Notes under the pieces: model-generated
The model's database searches: none
Told to the model about the DNA's origin: nothing
What the model saw: the letters and a program-made list of their open reading frames with translations, nothing else
NCBI GenBank assembly: GCA_910579745.1
Contig: CAJTVH010000012.1
Coordinates: 6,102 to 70,101, forward strand
Direction: 5' to 3'
Length of the DNA: 64,000 bases
Source: an uncultured Clostridia bacterium
GTDB taxonomy: Bacteria; Bacillota; Clostridia; Lachnospirales; CAG-274
Shown: positions 61,668 through 64,000 of the stretch, one piece after another
Layout of the letters: each line of letters starts with the position of its first letter
Numbering within the stretch: position 1 is the first letter of the stretch
Position numbers and translations under genes: made by a program

Positions 61668-61702
61668 TTTAATCACCTCGTATTTTAATTTTATCATCAT
61701 TT

Positions 61703-61775
61703 AATATAAATGTAAATAAAAAAATTATGCAAATATATAAAAGGTATTGACATTATATGCATAAGCATATATTAT
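61703..61775. promoter_or_regulatory. Divergent promoters and operator of the lysogeny-type switch
   Basis: Rightward: TTGACA at 61747-61752 and TATTAT at 61770-61775 with a 17-base spacer. The spacer contains the palindrome TATATGC-ATAA-GCATATA, a likely repressor site. Leftward: TTGCAT (61732-61727) and TATATT (61708-61703) with an 18-base spacer. Further ATGCA words at 61727 and near 61797 may be extra operator half-sites. Confidence 0.7.
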
Positions 61776-61819
61776 ATAAATATAACATTAAACAAATGCA
61801 TAGATAGGAGTTGAATATA

Positions 61820-62056
61820 ATGGAATATGGAAATTTAAAATTAGCGTTATATGAAAGTAATATAACTATTGAGACAGTTGCGGAATTTTTAGGAATACAT
61901 AGAAATTCTGTAACAAACAAATTAAACGGAACAAGCTCTTTTACTATCGCGGAAGCACAAAAGCTGAAAAAAGGTTTGCTGACAAAATATGATTCTGAAT
62001 ATCTGTTTAAACTTACAGAAAAGAAAAAGAGCGAAAAAGAGATTTTAGAAAAATAA
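61820..62056 (+). CDS. Cro-like helix-turn-helix protein
   Basis: This 78-residue protein has a helix-turn-helix ('ITIETVAEFLGIHRNSVTNK' through 'SSFTIAEAQKLKKGL') and a lysine-rich tail. It starts at 61820 after TAGGAG rather than at the upstream TTG. Being the first gene of the rightward transcript, opposite the repressor, it stands where Cro or an antirepressor usually does. Confidence 0.82.
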   Translation: MEYGNLKLALYESNITIETVAEFLGIHRNSVTNKLNGTSSFTIAEAQKLKKGLLTKYDSEYLFKLTEKKKSEKEILEK

Positions 62057-62115
62057 AATAATTTAATGAGGTATTGATCTTAATAAGAGGAAAACAACGC
62101 AAGTAGGTGATGAAT

Positions 62116-62343
62116 ATGAGAGTAAATTATAAAGGTGACCGTATTTCAGTCAGTGAGGCGGCTGAAATGCTTAGTATGGACGAGCAGAAAGTAAGAGTGT
62201 TAATGCAGAGGGGAAAGCTGCCGATAGGAATAGCTGACAGGTCAGAGGAAGATAAGAGTTATACTTATTATATTTATAGGGGCAGGGTTACGGCTTTTTT
62301 AAAAGGATTGGATTTAATGGGAACAAAAGAACAGACAACGTAA
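62116..62343 (+). CDS. Excisionase-like small DNA-binding protein
   Basis: This 75-residue protein has an excisionase/MerR-type winged helix pattern ('ISVSEAAEMLSMDEQKVRVL', 'MQRGKLPIG') followed by 'YTYYIYRGRVTAFLKG'. I start at the ATG at 62116 after AGGTGAT. It could direct excision with the integrase, or be a small regulator; the sequence does not separate the two. Confidence 0.75.
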   Translation: MRVNYKGDRISVSEAAEMLSMDEQKVRVLMQRGKLPIGIADRSEEDKSYTYYIYRGRVTAFLKGLDLMGTKEQTT

Positions 62344-62355
62344 GTCATCTGTTCT
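62328..62355. terminator. Hairpin between convergent genes
   Basis: AGAACAGA and TCTGTTCT pair across the stop of the excisionase-like gene, followed by CATTAAAATTT on the plus strand. It lies between that gene and convergent hicB, so it may serve as a weak terminator. Confidence 0.45.
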
Positions 62356-62373
62356 CATTAAAATTTGAAATTA

Positions 62374-62775
62374 TCAAATATTAAGCTGAGATTTTAAAGC
62401 GTCCTGCAATACTTGTGAAAAGTTAATATTATGTTCAAGTGCAACAGCATTAAGCCAAGCTGGTAGTGTTACTGTTCGATTAACAGAACGATTAATTTGC
62501 GCTAATCTTACGGAAGGCATATAAACATCAACTAATACAACACGTTCATTAGGTTGTATTTTTACTTCTGTTAAAGGTGTTGGCGCAGGAATTTCTTCAC
62601 CGTCTTCTTCCAATCCATTGAGTACACAACCAAGAAGTTCTCTTGCGGATAAAAGAGCATCATCATCATTTATACCGCTGGTTGCACATTTTAAGTCGGG
62701 AAAATCAACAGCAATTTCCTGTCCTGATTCATAGGTGAAAACAGCGGGATAGAAATAACGTTCTACTTTTTTCAT
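62374..62775 (-). CDS. hicB: HicB-family antitoxin
   Basis: This 133-residue protein has the HicB partial RNase H-like fold ('RYFYPAVFTYESGQEIAVDF', 'PDLKCATSGINDDDALLSAR', 'GCVLNGLEEDGEEIPAPT') and a C-terminal ribbon-helix-helix-like DNA-binding part ('NRTVTLPAWLNAVALEHNIN'). It neutralises HicA and represses the pair. It follows hicA by 44 bases in the same direction, with AAGGAGG as ribosome binding site. Confidence 0.95.
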   Translation of the reverse strand: MKKVERYFYPAVFTYESGQEIAVDFPDLKCATSGINDDDALLSARELLGCVLNGLEEDGEEIPAPTPLTEVKIQPNERVVLVDVYMPSVRLAQINRSVNRTVTLPAWLNAVALEHNINFSQVLQDALKSQLNI

Positions 62776-62819
62776 AAAAATAACCTCCTTAATTTTAAAA
62801 TTGTCAAGAGGGAGCAGGG

Positions 62820-63017
62820 CTATTTAAATTTAAGCCCTGATTGTTCTTCAATGCGTTTAAGCGTTTTAATAGGGATATCCTTATCAGGATGTTTAACAGT
62901 TGTTCTCCCTTTTTTTGTTGGATGTTTATATTGATGATGACTTCCCTCAACATTTACTTCATACCAACCATCAGCTTTAAGCATTTTGATAATTTCCCTG
63001 GATGAATAGCTTTTCAT
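62820..63017 (-). CDS. hicA: HicA-family mRNA interferase toxin
   Basis: This 65-residue toxin has the double-stranded-RNA-binding-like fold of HicA, 'SSREIIKMLKADGWYEVNVE' then the catalytic histidine H27 in 'GSHHQYKHP', and 'TVKHPDKDIPIKTLKRIEEQ'. It cleaves mRNA in the cell unless bound by HicB. Toxin-first order is the common one for hicAB. Confidence 0.96.
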   Translation of the reverse strand: MKSYSSREIIKMLKADGWYEVNVEGSHHQYKHPTKKGRTTVKHPDKDIPIKTLKRIEEQSGLKFK

Positions 63018-63040
63018 TAGTATAACCTCCTGACAACATT

Positions 63041-63097
63041 ATAATAACACATATAAAAGTATTTGTCAATGTATATAGCACATATTTTTATATGTGT
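63041..63097 (-). promoter_or_regulatory. hicAB promoter and operator
   Basis: On the minus strand TTGACA (63069-63064) and TATTAT (63046-63041) have a 17-base spacer. Inverted arms ACACATATAAAA (63047-63058) and TTTTATATGTGT (63086-63097) bracket the -35 box and are a likely HicB site. Confidence 0.75.
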
Positions 63098-63115
63098 TGA
63101 AGTAAAAATAAAAAT

Positions 63116-63352
63116 TTAAGTTTGCTTATGCGAATTGGGGTTATCGGTTCTGCCGAGCAGGTAGTCGACGGAGCAGTCGAGGTAGTCAGCTATTTTTCCA
63201 AGTTTATCACCTGAAAGCATAGATTTTCGTCTATCCATATCAAGTAATAAACTGTTGTTATATCCGAGTTCTTTTAGCATTTGACTTGTAGTTTTACCAT
63301 TTTTTTTTAATAGTATTAAAATTAATTCTCGTGTTTTTTGTGAATTATACAT
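63116..63352 (-). CDS. Second small Xre-type repressor
   Basis: This 78-residue protein is a single helix-turn-helix domain ('TRELILILLKKNGKTTSQML', 'KELGYNNSLLLDMDRRKSML', 'LGKIADYLDCSVDYLLGRTD'). It is divergent from the promoter at 63413-63441 and probably binds the two palindromes there. The ribosome binding site on the minus strand is TAGGAGG. Confidence 0.88.
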   Translation of the reverse strand: MYNSQKTRELILILLKKNGKTTSQMLKELGYNNSLLLDMDRRKSMLSGDKLGKIADYLDCSVDYLLGRTDNPNSHKQT

Positions 63353-63390
63353 AAATATGACCTCCTAAATTTATATATAATCAACAATAT

Positions 63391-63441
63391 TCGGAAAAAT
63401 CCGAAATAATTGTTGACATTCGGATTTTTCCGAATTATAAT
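63391..63441 (+). promoter_or_regulatory. Consensus promoter with a palindromic operator as its spacer
   Basis: TTGACA at 63413-63418 and TATAAT at 63436-63441 are both perfect, 17 bases apart. The spacer TTCGGATTTTTCCGAAT is itself a palindrome (ATTCGGA/TCCGAAT), and a second palindrome ATTCGGAAAAATCCGAAAT starts at 63390. A repressor on these sites would cover both promoter boxes. The neighbouring repressor gene is the obvious candidate. Confidence 0.85.
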
Positions 63442-63511
63442 ATAACTATAGTAATCAAAGATAAGAAAATCATATCACAGATTGCTAAATAAAACAAGGA
63501 GGAATGAGCTA

Positions 63512-63640
63512 ATAAGAAGATTATCAAGAAAGAAAAAAAGGCAACAAAAAAACGGCAACAAAGACAAAATACTTAAAGAAATAATCTTTGTTACCGCAGT
63601 CTTGAAGTTAATCAAAGCCATATATGACTTGATTAATTGA
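63512..63640 (+). CDS. Possible 42-codon ORF with non-standard start
   Basis: From an ATA at 63512, 9 bases after a perfect AAGGAGG (63496-63502), a frame of 42 codons reads 'RRLSRKKKRQQKNGNKDKIL', then 'IIFVTAVLKLIKAIYDLIN': a basic N-terminus and a hydrophobic C-terminus. No ATG, GTG or TTG starts it; the ATG right after the ribosome binding site is in another frame and stops after two codons. It may be a real small membrane-active peptide with a rare start, a frame disrupted by mutation, or chance coding inside a structured RNA. Confidence 0.35.
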   Translation: MRRLSRKKKRQQKNGNKDKILKEIIFVTAVLKLIKAIYDLIN

Positions 63641-63690
63641 TAGGTTGAGAGGGGAGGCAACAACTCCCCTCCTTAAAATGATAATCTTCT
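63515..63690 (+). ncRNA. Candidate structured RNA with a closing stem and three inner hairpins
   Basis: Perfect 12-base arms AGAAGATTATCA (63515-63526) and TGATAATCTTCT (63679-63690) enclose three further hairpins: 63554-63564 with 63585-63595 (one G-U), 63608-63615 with 63629-63636, and 63649-63656 with 63664-63671 (GAGGGGAG/CTCCCCTC). All are compatible with each other in one fold. The transcript comes from the strong promoter at 63413. It overlaps the possible 42-codon frame, so it may be an mRNA with long-range pairing rather than a noncoding RNA. Confidence 0.45.
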
Positions 63691-63736
63691 CAGGCTTGTT
63701 TGTCAATATATAAATCACAAAAAGGAGTTGGCAAAA

Positions 63737-63817
63737 ATGCTTGATACTATTTTAAACGTGGCGGACGCTGTTTTGACCCTTGTGTTGGTAATTTTGATAA
63801 TAAGGAGGTGGAAATAA
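63737..63817 (+). CDS. 26-residue hydrophobic peptide, translationally coupled to the next gene
   Basis: The ATG at 63737 follows AAAGGAGTTGGCAAAA. The peptide 'MLDTILNVADAVLTLVLVIL' continues 'IIRRWK', a single membrane-spanning helix with a basic end. The next gene's ribosome binding site AAGGAGGTGG is inside it, and its TAA overlaps the next ATG by one base. Such small peptides resemble those of type I toxins and of translational leaders. It is too short for homology to prove it real. Confidence 0.5.
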   Translation: MLDTILNVADAVLTLVLVILIIRRWK

Positions 63818-64000
63818 TGAGTATAGGCGAAAACATAAAGGAAATGCGCCAGAGAAACAGCTGGACGCAGGAGGAACTTGCGGAAAAGATTGGAATAAAG
63901 CAGTCAATGGTTGCCCAAATAGAGAGAGGAACGAAGACTCTTACTGTGCCACTTGGAAAAGAGATAGCAAAAGTTTTCGGCTGTACTCTGGACGACTTGT
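63817..64000 (+). CDS. Xre-family helix-turn-helix protein, 5' part
   Basis: The first 61 codons of a helix-turn-helix regulator are visible: 'MSIGENIKEMRQRNSWTQEE', 'LAEKIGIKQSMVAQIERGTK', 'VPLGKEIAKVFGCTLDDL'. It runs off the window. The ATG follows AAGGAGGTGGAAATA and overlaps the stop of the 26-residue peptide. Confidence 0.9.
   Translation, partial: MSIGENIKEMRQRNSWTQEELAEKIGIKQSMVAQIERGTKTLTVPLGKEIAKVFGCTLDDL

Larger units (their letters stand above)
58797..64000. mobile_element. End of an integrated element (prophage or integrative conjugative element)
   Basis: A tyrosine integrase pointing outward, a divergent Xre/Cro-type switch, an excisionase-like gene, an ImmA/IrrE-type protease, hicAB and a second repressor follow each other, which is the usual left end of a temperate phage or integrative element. 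The far end lies outside the window, so neither the attachment site pair nor the type of element can be settled. The left border is taken at the integrase terminator. Confidence 0.8.

Noticed and set aside
63475..63663. 62-codon minus-strand frame opposite the structured RNA
   Set aside because: It has no ribosome binding site and merely reflects the A-rich plus strand; the plus strand carries the promoter and hairpins.
1..64000. CRISPR array, tRNA or rRNA genes
   Set aside because: No regularly spaced direct repeats, no tRNA T-loop or cloverleaf signature and no rRNA sequence were recognised on either strand.

Overview
The window is AT-rich Firmicute DNA. It carries a complete spoIIIA sporulation operon, a Bacillus/Clostridium-type fla operon with MotAB inside it, TTG/GTG starts with strong AGGAGG-type ribosome binding sites, and genes for pectin breakdown. 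Together these point to a motile, spore-forming, pectin-using anaerobe of the class Clostridia. A member of the Lachnospiraceae or a near relative is my inference; no rRNA or tRNA gene is present to settle it.

Layout. (1) 1-880: 3' part of a YgiQ-type radical SAM gene. (2) 1.1-6.3 kb: a 1622-residue secreted PL1-type pectate lyase behind a good promoter and a long leader, closed by a strong terminator. (3) 6.5-12.5 kb: spoIIIAA-AH, interrupted between AF and AG by two copies of a small inverted-repeat element. (4) 12.9-15.6 kb: an SAH/MTA deaminase and an AhcY-family hydrolase, probably a two-step SAH recycling unit working through S-inosylhomocysteine. (5) 16.0-19.1 kb: purM-purN-purD. (6) 19.1-50.7 kb: one long flagellar locus, flgB-flgC-fliE-fliF-fliG-fliH-fliI-fliJ-(MgtE_N/MotE-like)-fliK-flgD-(TIGR02530)-flgE, then a second strong promoter and flbD-motA-motB-fliL-[two decayed fliL copies]-fliM-fliY-cheY-fliO-fliP-fliQ-fliR-flhB-[inverted-repeat element]-flhA-flhF-flhG-pilZ-cheD-hyp-sigD-fapA-hyp-DUF6115-(MltG-like), ending in a terminator. 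cheB, cheA, cheW and cheC, which usually sit before cheD in this operon, are absent. (7) 51.1-57.0 kb: a second PL1 pectate lyase, then kdgK and kduI for the products of pectin cleavage. (8) 57.4-58.2 kb: an orphan ModA-like lipoprotein. (9) 58.8-64.0 kb: the end of an integrated element: tyrosine integrase, membrane-anchored ImmA/IrrE-type protease, Xre repressor with a divergent Cro-like/excisionase-like pair, hicAB, a second repressor, and a tightly controlled small-gene cassette that runs off the window.

How the parts work together. The flagellar locus encodes the basal body, export gate, hook, stator, switch and sigma-D, so it could build most of a flagellum; filament and chemoreceptor genes must lie elsewhere. 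The two lyases would cleave polygalacturonate outside the cell, and KduI and KdgK would feed the uronates into 2-keto-3-deoxygluconate metabolism; kduD and an aldolase are not seen here.

The items most worth a second look are: a TA-flanked miniature inverted-repeat family placed in several operon gaps; a tandem triplication of fliL with two copies in decay; and, at the right edge, a perfect-consensus promoter whose spacer is itself a palindromic operator, driving a short transcript that can fold into a closed multi-branch structure and contains a 42-codon frame with no normal start codon.
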